Under the pieces are notes generated by a model. It ran no database searches. It was not told where the DNA came from and saw only the letters and a list, made by a program, of their open reading frames with translations. Shown piece after piece: positions 22,332-35,531 of a stretch of DNA of 64,000 bases. The DNA comes from Auanema rhodensis (lineage: Eukaryota > Nematoda > Chromadorea > Rhabditida > Rhabditidae). The stretch lies in NCBI GenBank assembly GCA_964057225.1, contig OZ059894.1:14084131-14148130 (forward strand). Reading direction: 5' to 3'. Position 1 is the stretch's first letter. Every line of letters begins with the position of its first letter. The position numbers and the translations under genes were made by a program.

Positions 22332-23895
22332 AAAGAAAGAAAGAAAACTACTGGGATCAATTTAACCAAAAATAATTGATAATTACTCGATTCAGTCTAT
22401 GTATATTATTGAGGAGGGAAGAAGGTAAATAAGCTGTAGAGCTTAGTCTGTGCAGGAATTTTGAACCACAATAGGAGTACCTGTACATATGCTACAACTA
22501 TTCATTCGTATTCGTATTCGATGTATAAACTAGAATGCAATAGTTTGTATTAAATTAATATTCTCCGATTGTATAAAGAGTCTAAACTTCATGCACCTAA
22601 AAAAGTTAGAAAACAAGGCGCTTTATTAGACACCTTACCAGCCGTTATTTCGATTTTTATTAAGTGTGATAAGCTGCTGTTACGGGTTGCTAAATAAAGA
22701 ACTTCGATTTAATTTTATGATGTAATGAAACAATGAATACACAGGAAAGTAACATAATAAATCACAAAGTAATAGCTATATTGAAAGATTGAATATTATA
22801 AATAATTTTTTATTTATGAATATCGATCTTTTTTTTTCTTTTTGGCAGCGCTATGTCGCTAAAGGGTCAGGCGGTCAACAGCGGCGTTGCGCTCTACTCT
22901 CTTTCCATCTTTATCTCTCTCTCTCTCTCCCTCTCTCTCTATCCGTCTCACGTTCTGACTACATTTATCACCAACCCCTTCGTTATTCCAAAGATCGCCT
23001 AACGTAGATGTAACTGTGACTTCTACGATGTTATTTCTTTACGGCTTTGATACATTTTGATGTTTAATTCTTTAATAATCTTAATGAGCACCTTATCGTT
23101 GTCATTATGTCCACTATATATCAGGATAGCCCTGCCTTATCATACTTGACGTGCCATGATAGTTCTGTTACTGCGAGATGGACTGTTATTCATGCTTTAT
23201 CTTCTTGTGGCACCGTTCATTCATTGCTCTTTCTCCTTATATTTTTTCTAGCAACTTCTTCTATGATTCATATTCCCAGTACGCACTTTTAGTTGGTTAT
23301 TTTCAAAAGATTACAAACGGCGCGTCGAACATTCTCGTGCTCCAGTGCTACGTTGTGTTGTACGTCAGTTCACGTGCTCAAGTGTTTGTCAGCAACGATT
23401 CATTTCTATGATATAATCTCTGAAAATCAGTTGGCTATGGCTTCTATATCCATTTCCATGTCCTACAGTATACACCGGTTGCTTTCCATATATTTCTCAT
23501 ATTTCTGTGAGATAAAAGTCTAGTATTAGAGAGGAGATTTCTCGAACATTCGATACGCGCAGTGTTGTCAACGTCTGCGCTAGTAAGGGCGACGTATTGT
23601 CTGTTTACCATTGTTAGCCACTCCCTACTCGTTGCAACCCTTTCAACCATTACTTTTTGAAATTTTATTTTATTTATTAAACATTCTTCTAATTGTTTTG
23701 GGAAAATCTAAGAAAAAGTGTTGCTCTAATTGTTTGATTCACGAATAACAAGACAGCCAAAGAAACACTATTTATTCAATGAGTTGTTTTTTCTTTTACT
23801 ATGATATTTTATGTGTGCATAAATTCGCATAAGAAATAGGTTAGGAGTTTATTATATTATACATCCTCATTTTCAGAATCGAACTGCAATTTACA
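22332..23895 (+). other. Spacer between FRMD8 and the next gene
   Basis: No gene is called. A CT-rich microsatellite lies at about 22905-22945. The part from 23100 to 23650 has higher GC than its flanks and carries one CACGTG at 23371. Overlapping open frames occur on both strands (for example minus 23444-23650) without splice context, so this may be promoter or untranslated transcript. Confidence 0.4.
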
Positions 23896-24931
23896 ATGAC
23901 ATCCTCTACATCCTTTGACCACAACTTCCTCTTCACCACATTACACCATAAGTTAGCTTTTTTTCTTTTTCGAAATTTGATATTTTCTAACTCAGGACCA
24001 ATCGTTCTCGTAATCTTGAGGTTCGAATTGTACACGATGATAGTATAGCTCCACCATCTCTGCTGAATGGGAATTGGGTTGCTCCATATGATGTTGTTGG
24101 GTTGAATAGCAAGAAAGCAAAATTTGTTAAATTACGTTATCATTCATCCATGCAAGAATTATCCAGAATGTACCAACAACTAACTGAGACTGCCTCAAAA
24201 GAAGCTCGGAAGGTATAAAATATTAAAGATCATAAAAGCCTAATGAAATATTTAGTATCTATCAGCCTTAATTGCTGACTCAGAATGGTCATTTCATGAG
24301 CCTGCAGACAACAGACCTACTATGATCCGCAAAATTGCAACATTTTTATTTGAAAAAACGGGATATGTAACAATTTCACGGCAGAGGTCAGTTCAGGAAT
24401 CTGAAACCTGATTTCATCAGTTTTTCAGCTTCCTGATAAACTGGGTTCTTAGTTCGGAAAATATATGCAAAAAGCGTAGTCTAGAAACTCTGAAAGATGT
24501 TCAGAATATCCTTCAGCACAACCATCTGGTTAACAGCTTTACTGTGACTGTCACCAATCAAGGTTTAGAATGAGTATATATTATTTACGCTTCTTTGTTA
24601 TTAAGATGATAACATACAAGTCGTAGAATTATCTTACTGTAAGGGAGAGTTGACTACTCCAGTGCTAAAGCTGGTACTTGAGAATTCAAGTCTCTTACCA
24701 GGGGACCATCCAGAAGCTTTGCGGGTAAGATTCATTAACATCTTTAACGAGCAAAAATAGGTCGATTATGTTCATATGATTCTGGTTTTTCAGATATTCG
24801 ATCATGGAATTGAGTTGAGATTACTATTTCTTTCCAACGACGTTGATTACAAGCCGGTTCCTCTTATCGCGTCATGTGTAGTGTTCATTGAAAAACAAGA
24901 GAAACAGAAGGTTAGTCCAAAAGAATCATAG
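23896..24931 (+). CDS. Unrecognised soluble protein
   Basis: Six exons join in phase, starting MTSSTSFDHNFLF and reading through EKQEKQK to VSPKES and TAG at 24929-24931, about 265 residues. The sequence is well mixed, with no signal peptide or membrane helix. Recognisable stretches are WVAPYDVVGLNSKKAKFVKL, MIRKIATFLFEKTGY and IFDHGIELRLLFLSNDVDYK. I cannot name a family. The phase-0 GT at 24911 could also splice to the next plus-strand exon at 28246, which would fuse this to the PP1-docking protein. The separate reading is preferred because other introns in this gene are about 45-90 nt. Confidence 0.65.
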
Positions 24932-27900
24932 ATATCATACGTTGCTCTCTCTATGGCCACATGTGTTTCCCTTTGAACAATTATAGAGAGCAAAAAGATA
25001 GGCGCGTATTAGGTGAAGTTGGTTAAAATGGGTTTATGTAAATCGGACCATTTATGTCCATTGTATTAAGGGAATAATGCATATGCCGCAATAATCTGCC
25101 AGCTGATCTTCTATAAGCAATTTGCTATGCTTTCTGGCCAATAACACTCTTTATTTCTCTCCAGCTCTCTCATATAGTCGAAGCTCTCTCCTTGGCAGCA
25201 GAATCAATATGTTGTTGTGCTGAATTCAACGTTGTTCCTCCGGCCCACCACACTTGTCTCTCAATACTTCCAAAATTATTCGCAGTTTTTATTGAGAATA
25301 GGCTTTTCTTCTTTTTTTTGTGAATGATCCGAACTGAAAAAGTTAAAGAAAATGCCGTGGGTTTTCTACAATTCGGCTATTATATTCTCTGCATTAACAT
25401 CATACGAACCGTGATCATCGTAAGTTCTTTTAAGTATACTTTTTTCATCTTTGGGATTAAAAGCGAAAGAAATATTTGCTCCCATTTTCTCGTATTCATC
25501 TAGCCGATGCGGATTCAAAGAACGATCAGTCTTATGATCATTTCTTTTGAATTGATGCGAATGCCAACTAAAGGCCATTGATGTTTTAGCCCGATATCCT
25601 TCATATTACTGATTGTTTAATGAGAGAAATTGTCTCCCATTTGTCAGTCTGTTCTAATCTCTTACTGTTTCCGATCGTCCTTTTTTTTGAAATATTGGAA
25701 GGCCAGCTAAACTGTCTATTTATTTATAACTGCAAGTGTCTTGAGCGATTCTAAATGCAAACTCAAGAAAGTCTAGAACTCACAATGAAAAAAGTCAAAT
25801 ACTTCCCAAGATGCAGTTTATTCTTCGAAACCTTGTATAACAGCACTATATCTATAAAAACTTTTTGATACTATATTATATGCGACTTTTGAAATTCTCT
25901 CGGCAAGCTGCAAAAACAAAACATTAACAAATTGTTTATTGTTTGTTATCAGACAAACAAAAATTATATGAAGAAACAAAGTGCGACACTACGCAAACAA
26001 AAAAAGAAATAGTACTATTAAAAAATTAACAGCCAATTTTTTTTGTGTTGAAAAAAACATTTAAATCATGGCGGGAAGAATATTCGAATTTTTTGCTCAT
26101 GCAATCTTTGACCCTCGAGGTTTTATTAAAAGCCCACGGAATGGATGCTCATATTCTCCGAGTCTTCCAAATGCACCACCTAACATACTAGGCGGAGCTA
26201 AGATATAATTTTCATTTTTTTTAATGTTCTCTAGTAATGTGGCATGTCAACCTTATACTTTTCTTCTTTATCCAATCCAACATCACCAATACATACATCT
26301 GTCTCTGTATGTGCACGTGCGTAGCAGAGTGAAAGCACTGTCTGGAACTCCTCTTTAGCTGTTGTGTCTTGCCTTATATCTAGTGTTCTATGCCCGTTGT
26401 TCATAGTCGATCGTCGCTGGGCTGACGGCCTTGCTGCAGCCTCAACTATAGGCCAACGACCATTCCTTAACGACATGCCGTCTTTTTTCAGTTTCTAGTA
26501 ACTATATGCCTTAAAATTATGTATATAAGAGCAGAATTTTTTTTTTACTGATTTTTACAGTTTTATTGGTAACATTTTTAGGACAGAAATTTATATCGTA
26601 ATGCTGTTTTTTGCGCGTTATATTTTGGTTATGTTGACGTATAACACTTCAGACTTGTGTTTCGTCATCTTTTAAAAGTAATGGTCGCAATATAGAAAGT
26701 TATATCACAATCCACTATACGGCAAAAAATTCTACGCCCCTTTTTGTTGAATAAGAGGAAGCGTTTCTGTGTATATGCTGTTTTTTGAACTAATAAGCGT
26801 ATTATTCAAATATCTTATGTTCCTCGTGTTAGATAAATCTTGCGATTAAATTGGATTTTTCAATCATAGTTCGAATATAAGAAGTATGTGAGCCTGAGAC
26901 ATTATTCGTTCCTATTTTGGACTGCTTTCCTATATTTCACCCTTTGCTAATTTTGCCAATAGAATCGAATTTTCTTGGCCTTGCAGTAATTATAGTATTA
27001 CTTTTAGTCACAAATAATCATTGAATTTGTACACGAAGATATCTAATCTACATTCTCTGTGTGAGTTATGGCTCTTTCTTTTCTCTGTACTCAATCGATT
27101 ACCAAGTTTTTTGGAAACCTAATAATATTCCCAATATTTTCGGCTTTCCTTTAAAACGACAGACCTCAGATTATGAACAGTTTTCAAAAATGCCGACCAA
27201 CGCTGTTTTTGGGCTCTTGGTTGAACTATTTTAAAATTCTTTTCAGTCCACGTGAATGTTAAAGATGACACTCACATTTTCAGTAATATTTAAAAATTTT
27301 GAAACTGATAAACAAGTGATATTTTGCATTCATCGTATTTCTTGCATCTGCCTAGATTTAATAAGATATGTTGATGTACATTGTGATATCTTTCGAGTTT
27401 TGCAAAGTTTAGATTATTCTTTGATCCCTTGCTGTTCCGTATATTAGTAATCTCTGCCGAATGGAGTGAGCCTAATTTATCCACCAAACAACACCATTTT
27501 TCTCTTGTAGCATAGCCCTTGGCCTCTCTTTTCGCGTTGGTCACATGATTCTGAGCAGTTCGGCCTTGCATTTTCTGCTAGGGTCAGTAACATCAGTGCA
27601 GTTTTGAAGTTGTTTGACAAGAAGATTCATTGATGTGTCTTTTCACTTTGTATAGACCAATTCAGCGTTTTTGTTATCTCAACATCTCTAATATAATGTA
27701 TTACTATCTTTTTCATTTAATGTAAACGATGAGCCCCATTGGTCATGTTTTAGTTGTAATTAGCTGCCAAATAGAAGAAAGAGAAACTGATTAGATTTTA
27801 ATTATGAATTATATTGAACTTATCACGGTTCTGTTTACAGTTTCAATTTCTATGAGACTTCTGATATGATTCTTTATAATTTGAACATCGCATTTTATCA

Positions 27901-28245
27901 CTGAATGATCTCATTAGTTTCTTTGTGGCGTTATACATTTTTTCTTGATAATGTAAATCTATAGTATAGTTTATTTCCTATTGGATAAGACTGAAGCTGA
28001 TCTTTTTTCATTTATGTGAATCAATCTGTCCTTTGGACTCGGGATCAGTTTGTAATAGACTGAGGGTTGGGCAGCCCTGACGCACTTACTAATGATAATA
28101 GTCTTGCCAGGCCATTCATCTCATCTCATCCCATTTCTTTTCTTTTCCTCCTTATCCCCGTGACTCTGTTCCTTCCCAGTCAAAATGCTGATGTGTATAG
28201 CATTCTAATTTCCTTTTAAAATAGTTATATATTGTTTTCTTTCAG
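24932..28245. other. Long gap, either intergenic or a 3.3-kb intron
   Basis: No plus-strand exon links the two flanking genes. Two CACGTG sites (26314, 27249) and many short T/AT runs occur. Open minus-strand frames at 25366-25578 (reported separately), 26231-26476 and 27290-27571 are present. The last two lack splice context and recognisable content. Confidence 0.4.
25366..25578 (-). CDS. Candidate single-exon small protein, 70 residues
   Basis: An uninterrupted ATG-to-TAG frame with balanced, hydrophilic composition: MAFSWHSHQFKRNDHKTDRS near the start, EYEKMGANISFAFNPKDEKS in the middle and NAENIIAEL at the end. It looks more protein-like than neighbouring open frames, which are Phe/Ile/Leu-biased. 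No family is recognised and no strong trans-splice acceptor precedes it. It lies antisense in the gap between two plus-strand genes. Confidence 0.3.
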   Translation of the reverse strand: MAFSWHSHQFKRNDHKTDRSLNPHRLDEYEKMGANISFAFNPKDEKSILKRTYDDHGSYDVNAENIIAEL

Positions 28246-29461
28246 ATGTTGGACGCCGGCCAGTTGCGTGTTGAAGCTTTGCGTAAGCGACTTGATGAAT
28301 CTCTAGCTTTCTTCCAAAAATCTGCTGTACAAAAAGATCGTAAGGCTCGCTCTCTCCATATTGTTCGTGTCAATCCCAAGGAGGCTATGGTGGAAATCGG
28401 CGAGGTATATTATTTTCTAGTTGTCCTTATTTCGTATTTGGTCGTCCATAAAATAATGGCCAATTATCATTCAGTTCTAACTAGATCCTATTCAGCATGG
28501 TGCCCGTCCTCGTTTGGATCGGATTCTATCCTCGTCTTCTCCTTTGAATGTCATTTGTGACGGCTCTGCTATGGGAGATCTTGCGACCAGTCCAGCCGAA
28601 TCAATTGATTCCGGAGTGGGATTATCACCTGTGACCAGTCCAGTTGGAAAACACTCGCCTTTTTATCAGTATTCTGGTGAGTTTTTACTTTTTTTTAAAT
28701 GTTATCTAAAACTTTATCTTTAAATTTTAATGGTTCTGTTTACAGAGGAAAACCGCTTGGGTATGCGTCAGCGTTCTGCGTCTGAATCTGAGTGGGCATC
28801 TGAAGGCCTCAAGGGCATTCTCAAAAAACCATCTCCCCGTCCTCGCCGTCTTTCACGGTCGGTGTCCGAAAGTTGCCATGGCCTTACTTTGGGTCCATTC
28901 GGCTTGATTGGAACACTCGAGGAAGAGGATGAAGAGTATGCTGAAGAAGCTGACTACGAAGGGCAAAGTGACGAGAATGTTTCGATCGCTCCCCGAAAGA
29001 AGCGTGTAAGCTTTAGCGAAAAGTTGGAGCAATGTCGCAGGTTCCGCCCTAATCAGTGCATCGCATCTCAAGCTCGAAAGAATGAGAAGAGACGTCTACA
29101 TAAACGGCGCAAGGAGGAAGAACGTCGTAGGCTTAGTTGTGGAAGCGAAGTAAGTAGACACCGTAAATATTTGAATCTTCCAAATATTGGAATTATTTAT
29201 ATTCTTTTGTTATAGAGCGAAGGAAGCACTTGTTCCGAAGCAAAGCCTTGTCTTCGTAATGAACGTCAAGATAGTGGTTTTGTTGACAAGGATGATACAC
29301 CTCCTTCTTCTCCTTTACCAACTGAAGAGAGTGCCTGGTCTGGTCTGATCAGACAGCAGCGTAAGGTGAGAATAGTATTTTTATCACTGTTTAAATATAA
29401 TTTCCAAAGAAAAATTTACTGTACGAAACTAAATATCTTTATTTAGATGGCTGCAATTTAA
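28246..29461 (+). CDS. Protein with a consensus PP1-docking motif
   Basis: Five exons (28246-28404, 28496-28676, 28746-29149, 29216-29365, 29447-29461) give 302 residues. The ATG directly follows ttctttcag, a likely trans-splice site. The N terminus is helical (GQLRVEALRKRLDESLAFFQ). The middle is Ser/Pro-rich with SPxx-type sites (SPAESIDSGVGLSPVTSPVG), followed by GILKKPSPRPRRLSRSVSES and an acidic run. Then comes RKKRVSFSEKLEQ, which fits the RVxF docking motif for protein phosphatase 1, and a Lys/Arg-rich helix. No carbohydrate-binding domain is present, so it is not a standard PPP1R3. A PP1 regulatory or targeting role is inferred. GC is higher than in the surrounding noncoding DNA. Confidence 0.75.
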
Positions 29462-32400
29462 GAGGAAAATAATTTGAAATAAAAGGATGTAATTTGAATT
29501 TGGTCGGTTCATTTTCTAAACTTGTGGTGGTTCCCATATCCACTCTTACAAACAGTCCCTCATCACTGCATTCTGTAATTAGTTGTAATATAGCTTCTCC
29601 ATTTTGGGTATAGTTCGGTGGTAAAACATAGTTCCTTAGTTGAGGTATGATGGTGATGTTGGAGATATTTTACTGCCGTTTCAATCCTGATACGGTGTAA
29701 TTTTTTGTATATAAGCATTTAGAGAATAGTTTGTTTTTTTTCTTTTGTAGATTTTTAGTTCCTGTTGCCAATATCTTAAAACGTGTATATAGGCTTACTG
29801 TACATAATGCCATTTTTTATTTAATCTCATAGTTCTGTTTGTTGATTTTTATTCATCTCTTTAGTTAATCATATTGTTAATCGTCAAAAAAATTAAAATC
29901 TAAAAAATACGGGGGATTCGCGTCCTTTTTACGGTTTTGCGATCGGATCACTGAAAACTGCGTGTATGTACCATAGGAGGGTATTTTAACTTGTGCTACA
30001 CCTAGAATTTCTTAAGCTTCCCGTTGTGGTGATCTTGTTCCATCAGTTCTTGTAGATCTTACCTCGTTTGTACTGTTTGATCTCTTTTAGTGAAAAAAAA
30101 CATTTTTTTCTATCGACAAGTGCAACCTATTTCGGGAGGTATATCTTTCCCTTTTTTTATCTATCCTTCTTTTTTATTTTATCCCCGTAACTCACCCTCC
30201 CTATCTTTTGTAGCAATTTTCTCTTTGTATAATATTTGGGAGACATATTATCCGAGTGGATGATATGTGAATTATTATTCAAACAAAATTACAACATAGA
30301 TTTCATGATTACCATGCTTTTCTGTATGTTAATTATTGTTCTCTTTTATGTATAATACTGTCATTGATGTGTAGTTTTGTTGTAATTTTCGTTTCCTTAC
30401 AAATTTCGTTTTGTTAAGTTGTAGTCATTCATCGTTATCCTTCTTTTGATTCTATTGTATGACACTCTTGAGGAATTTGTAAACTTAATATGATTTTCGG
30501 TTTTCTATGTAATACACAATTTATTAAAACAAATAGTTCCTCACGTAATATGTGTTTAGATGGAATGAAGTGATGGAAATTGTATTTACTATGAAACTTC
30601 AGGAAAAATAATATTTTATTTTTAAATAAAAGTTGATATTATTTCTGTGTTCTATTTCTGTTTTTTTAGTCTGGACAATTTTTAATATTTCTAAATCAAG
30701 AGCAAAATCTAAGATTATTCAGGTTTCTTTGCGAGTTTGCTATTAAAAAAAGTTATTTTCACAATATTGTCAACCCAATAACCTAGTAACCAGTTGTTTT
30801 CAATGAGAAGTATCAACTAGAAAGTGAGAACTTTGACATATACAGTAATTTAATCATAAAATACATAATCAGAAATAATATATGATAAATAAATTAGGCA
30901 AGAACTATGAACATAGGTCGCTCATTGCATCTCGCGAAGTCCTAAGCTAAATTTTCGAAAAAACAATTCAATTTAGTTTGGTAGTTAGAATCATGATTTT
31001 AAGAAGATTCAGTCTTTGATTTTAGTCTGTTTATCACAGTAACTCAACTTTGATTTCTCACAAGTTTATCAAGTATTTGCTAAGGTTACGGTACATGTAA
31101 TGAACGGCTCATAATCGTAATTCATTATCTTTTTATCCTTCATCACATCTGGGCGGCAGCTGGAAACGATAGAAATGGGTAGAACGTGCAAGAAACTTCG
31201 CGAACCTTATAGCAGCGTGGCGGGTCAACGAATGAATGATAGACTTTAGACCTAAACTTTACAATGCCTTGATTTGCAAGAGTGTAGGAAAACAAAATAG
31301 TAAATAAAGATGAATAAGATATAGATAAAGAGATATGATATTTAAAATATTTTAAAGTTATATCAGATTATTTGAGAAACTTCTTTGTTTCAGTTTTTCT
31401 CTAGCTGAGTTTGATCAAACTGATAGGCTAAGAGATATATGTAGAGAGTTACGTAATTCAGATATTACAACAGATTCGTCTCCTCTTCACATGATATCAT
31501 TTTTACTGAGCTTAACACTAATACTCCTTTTTTTCTCCTCAAAGAGAGAAAATATTTTTTTTTCTCATTTTCAACTAATAGCTTAAGACTTAATTTGTAT
31601 TGGATTCACTTTTTGATGAAATGAATTACGAAAAACATGTTTAAAACCTATTTTCAGTTTCTATCCTATAATATATATTATATATATCCTATAAATTGTA
31701 TATGCTTATTTTAATATAAATATATGCATAAAATAGTTTTTTTTTATAAATATTAAAATATTTGAATCAATTCATTTTGACGCAGCATTATGAACAAATT
31801 TAATAAAAATCTTGTGATTTATAATTTTTTGAAAACGTCAAATTTACTAAATTTTCATTCAATGTTTCTTTGATACCGAAAGCATATGTTGAGTTACATT
31901 CAGAATTTTTCTTTTATTTTTCCCGAATGACTGAGCTTCTATTTTCTTGTTGGAAGCTGTATTGCAATAGTAATTTATGATATATTCTTAGCTTATTTGT
32001 TGAGAAAAATCAAAATTACACCGACAATTTGTTCATGTACCTTCAAGTTGTGAATGAACAAATGTAGATAGAAAATACAATCTACATTAGATACTGCTTC
32101 TGCTTCTGCTGCTGCTGCTGATAGATTCGTATTTTTCTTTGAACCTAAAAAAAAGCGGAAGAGTCTTTCGCAATCGCCAATCCGCCTACTTTCATAGTTT
32201 TGCAAAATGATGCAACTGGCCAATAGCATAGCTCAATTGTATGTTGTACCGCATATTCCACGCATATGTTCACGTGAAGGACCCTTATTTTTTATTTTGT
32301 GCACGTGCATGTCGGTCGTAAAAAACGGATACTTGCGGTTCAACGATCAAAGGTATTTACGAATGTTGACCCATGAGACTAATCTCAAGAAAAAAACTAT

Positions 32401-35400
32401 TTTCATTCATTCTTAATCTCTGATGCATAAACAATTATCAATAGCCATCTTAGCTAGTTGTTTGTTCCATTAAATTCATAATATATTTTTTAGAAAGCTA
32501 TTAATTAATAATTATTTGTGTGAATAGATGTTTATGTCATGATTGCAACTCTAACAAATATCTCGTCAGTGTTTCATTCCACCTTTATTTCCTCTTTTTT
32601 TTTCGTTTTTTTTGTGCTTTCTCTTTATTTTTTTCTTAGATTCTATTAAATTTATTTTGAATCTACTTCCAAAGTTAACTTGTTGAACATACAATTTACC
32701 GGTCCACTGGAGAGTCTAGCTTAGAGAGACCAGCAAATTGCCAACCCTCCTTCTATTTTTTAGTCGATTGTCTCTTTCGTTTCGAATATTTTCTTCTAGT
32801 TTTGCTTCCGCCACTTGCCAATGATTTTTTTGTTGCAGAAGCTCCAAAGATCATTAGCACGTGGTTCACGTAGTTGTTCTCTTCAAGCCCCATGTTATTA
32901 AAGCTCTGCTGATCTGTGCTGTTATTATTGCTGTCTTTGTTGCTTGTCTTCGTATTATTGTTCGAATTCCGTTTTTCACTCATGAGAATCGGTTAGAATT
33001 TCGGAACTAACTTTTCCATCGAATTAACCAGTCTATTCATTTATTTCCTTCTCTTTTTTCTCTCTATCTCTCTTCCTCTCACTTGTCCAATCTTCTCATT
33101 TTCTGTCATTTTGATCTCCGTTCTCAATATGTTCCCTGTATTCAAGTCACCATCGTAGTCTGTATTAAGGAGTATGATACCGCGCTCTCAGCTGTTCTTG
33201 ATACAGCATTTTCACTTGAAATTCACGTGAATATGGCCTCTGTTCCCTGATGACGCCTGGCAATCACTATGACCGTTATGATCAATGAATGAATGATTTC
33301 TGCAATAGTTTCTTGTCCATTCGACATCTTTTTTTCTTTTTCGCTCTCTTTCTTTATCTTTATCTTTCAGTTTCATTTTTTTCTTTTCTTCTATCTCTCT
33401 CATAGCTCTATATGCTCTCTCCTACACTTTGGACTTCTTGTTCTTCTTTTTTTGAGCGCTTCCCTCAACATCCTCATCGTATTTTCTGGCATCTACTAGG
33501 TCTACTAACCTCTCTTTGATCTTGAAGCTCTCATTTTCATTTCAAAACCATTTTGTGCATAGATATGAAATGATGTTTGCAAATAAGTTATCTGCAAGCT
33601 GGCGTTGCCTTTTATCATTACTTAGTCTTTCATTTCTGCTTACCTAACTATGGAGCTACACTTTTCTTTTTTCCCGGAATATTATGAAGTATTGCTTACA
33701 GCGCTCACTTCACTTTGTTGCTTTCACTAATTGTATTGGTGTTCATTTATCTAAACTGGATCTATCTTTGCAGTTGTTCATCCAAATTGTTATATCTTGC
33801 GTTCTACTCGTTCCCAGTCTGAACCTAAGCGTTCTGTGCCGATTCACAATCTCTTTTGCTTTCCGGAGTTCAATCATTTCAACAAAATATGACATCACGA
33901 ATGATGCTTGTAAGTGAGAATGCCAACATGTTCTTATGCTCGAGCAGCCTAGCAACTGCTGTTCTCGCTGCTTCTCTACAACATTTGTCGTTCTCTGTCT
34001 CTGTTATGATGTGATCTCTGCTGTTTCTCAGCATGAGCAGTGTCCTCCTCCTCTCTTCAAGCTCATTTTCATTTTCTGGTTTTGTTTTTCAACACCTCCA
34101 TTCTTGTTCCTTCATTGATATTTTCTTAATATCTTTGCAATATATCGTGATGTGTATATAGCTGCAAGGTTTTAACAAATTATTTTGCATGTCTATATAT
34201 GCTTATATACATATGCTTATATTTCAATGCTACGACCTTGAAAAGGTGACTTTTTGCTTTAACATTGCTGAAGATATATGAATTTTGCCCTACAACTTCA
34301 GCTTTCTCAGCCCATAAACACGTGCTTTTGCTATTATTGCCATTTTCTTTTTTTTTTGTTCTATTTTCCTTTTCTCCTCATATCTTCCAAACATTTCTTC
34401 AAACTCTAGATGTTTCTCACTCTTTCTCATTTTCTTTTTCTCTTTTTCTGTCTAATTCTCTCATTCTTTCTACAAAACTAATTCTCATATACTACTTCAC
34501 TATTTTTCTTTTTTTCTTCTGTTTGCATTTGTATTTCTAAATTATTTTTTTTTCCAATTTTTGACAATGGCAGTATCTATATGTAATCTTTCATTTTTCT
34601 CATATAAATCTCTGAAAACTTTTCTGTTCTCCCATTGACAGTTTTTGAGTGTCCATCATCACTTTTCTTATCGCCATTTTTTCGGTAGCTAATCAGCGAC
34701 TCCTTGTGATATACACGTGCGATTGTTTGACCATATTCAATGACCTCTCACTTTTTTTTTTGCAATAGACTAGTTCAGCAGCTTCTTTATGTAACAATTG
34801 TCTAATTGACACATTTGCTTCCCACTATTATATACTATACTAACCACTGATCTCTCATCTTATGACTGATAGTAAGACTATTTCAGTCGGAATCATGTGT
34901 ATTCGTTCAACATCTGTCCTCTTCTTTTGATCTTTTTTTTTCTGTTTTTGCATTCATGTTTCTGCTATTTTATTACGTCATTAACGATTACCATGATTCT
35001 TCTTTCGACATCTTGAATGCACTTTAATTTACTTATTCATAGCTAGTAAATCAGTTCGCAATCCCTATTTTCCAGCCAATAAATCTCTTCTCTCTTTCTT
35101 TCTTACTCTCTCTCTATATATCTATATACACTATTATACTTTCTCTTCATTGCTGTTTTTTTTCTTTTACCCCTTTATTCCTGTTCAATTCCCTGCCTAC
35201 ATGCTTGTCTCATCGACAAAGCGTTATATCTACCCTTTCTACTTCTCACGTTGGCTAGATGTATCTGCTCTTACAGCAGTCATGTCGTCATCATCTCTCC
35301 CAACGGGCTTTTACTTCATTTTGTTGTCCCAATTCTACTTCTACTAATGTTGTTGCTGCTACTGCTGCTTTGCCTTTTGCTATGATGGGAGTTGCTTCGG

Positions 35401-35531
35401 CGGCTATTTTCGGTCTTGGCCTCTTGTTCTTTTCCAGCCTGTGTCGCACTTTCTTATCGTTAGCTCCGCCCCTTCTTTTTCATGATATATAATTAACCTG
35501 GTTAGCCGCGCAACAACCCACTTGTCCTAAT
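29462..35531. other. Six-kilobase gene-poor, pyrimidine-rich region
   Basis: Apart from one candidate small gene at 32753-32983 I see no supported gene. The plus strand is dominated by T/C-rich runs (especially 33000-35200) that create spurious Phe/Ser/Leu open frames. Six CACGTG sites lie between 32271 and 34719. A GC-rich spot near 31150-31240 is open on the minus strand. A GCT/GCA trinucleotide run sits near 32100-32125. A GC-rich, Ala-coding stretch at 35345-35470 lies just upstream of the GSKIP gene and is open on both strands. Confidence 0.45.
32753..32983 (-). CDS. Candidate small basic protein, 76 residues
   Basis: A single open frame from ATG at 32983 to TAG. It begins MSEKRNSNNNTKTSNKDSNN (Asn/Ser-rich), has a mixed centre (NYVNHVLMIFGASATKKSLA) and ends in a strongly basic tail (KTRRKYSKRKRQSTKK) resembling a nuclear localisation signal. 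Composition is unlike the surrounding pyrimidine-tract frames. A CACGTG lies inside it (32858). No family is recognised and the absence of introns is unusual here. Confidence 0.35.
   Translation of the reverse strand: MSEKRNSNNNTKTSNKDSNNNSTDQQSFNNMGLEENNYVNHVLMIFGASATKKSLASGGSKTRRKYSKRKRQSTKK

Noticed and set aside
26231-26476. 81-codon minus-strand frame, considered as a transposon remnant
   Set aside because: No reverse transcriptase, integrase or transposase motif and no terminal repeats were seen.
33293-34540. Several Phe/Ser/Leu-rich open frames on the plus strand
   Set aside because: They follow directly from T/C-rich tracts, have no splice context and no family signature.
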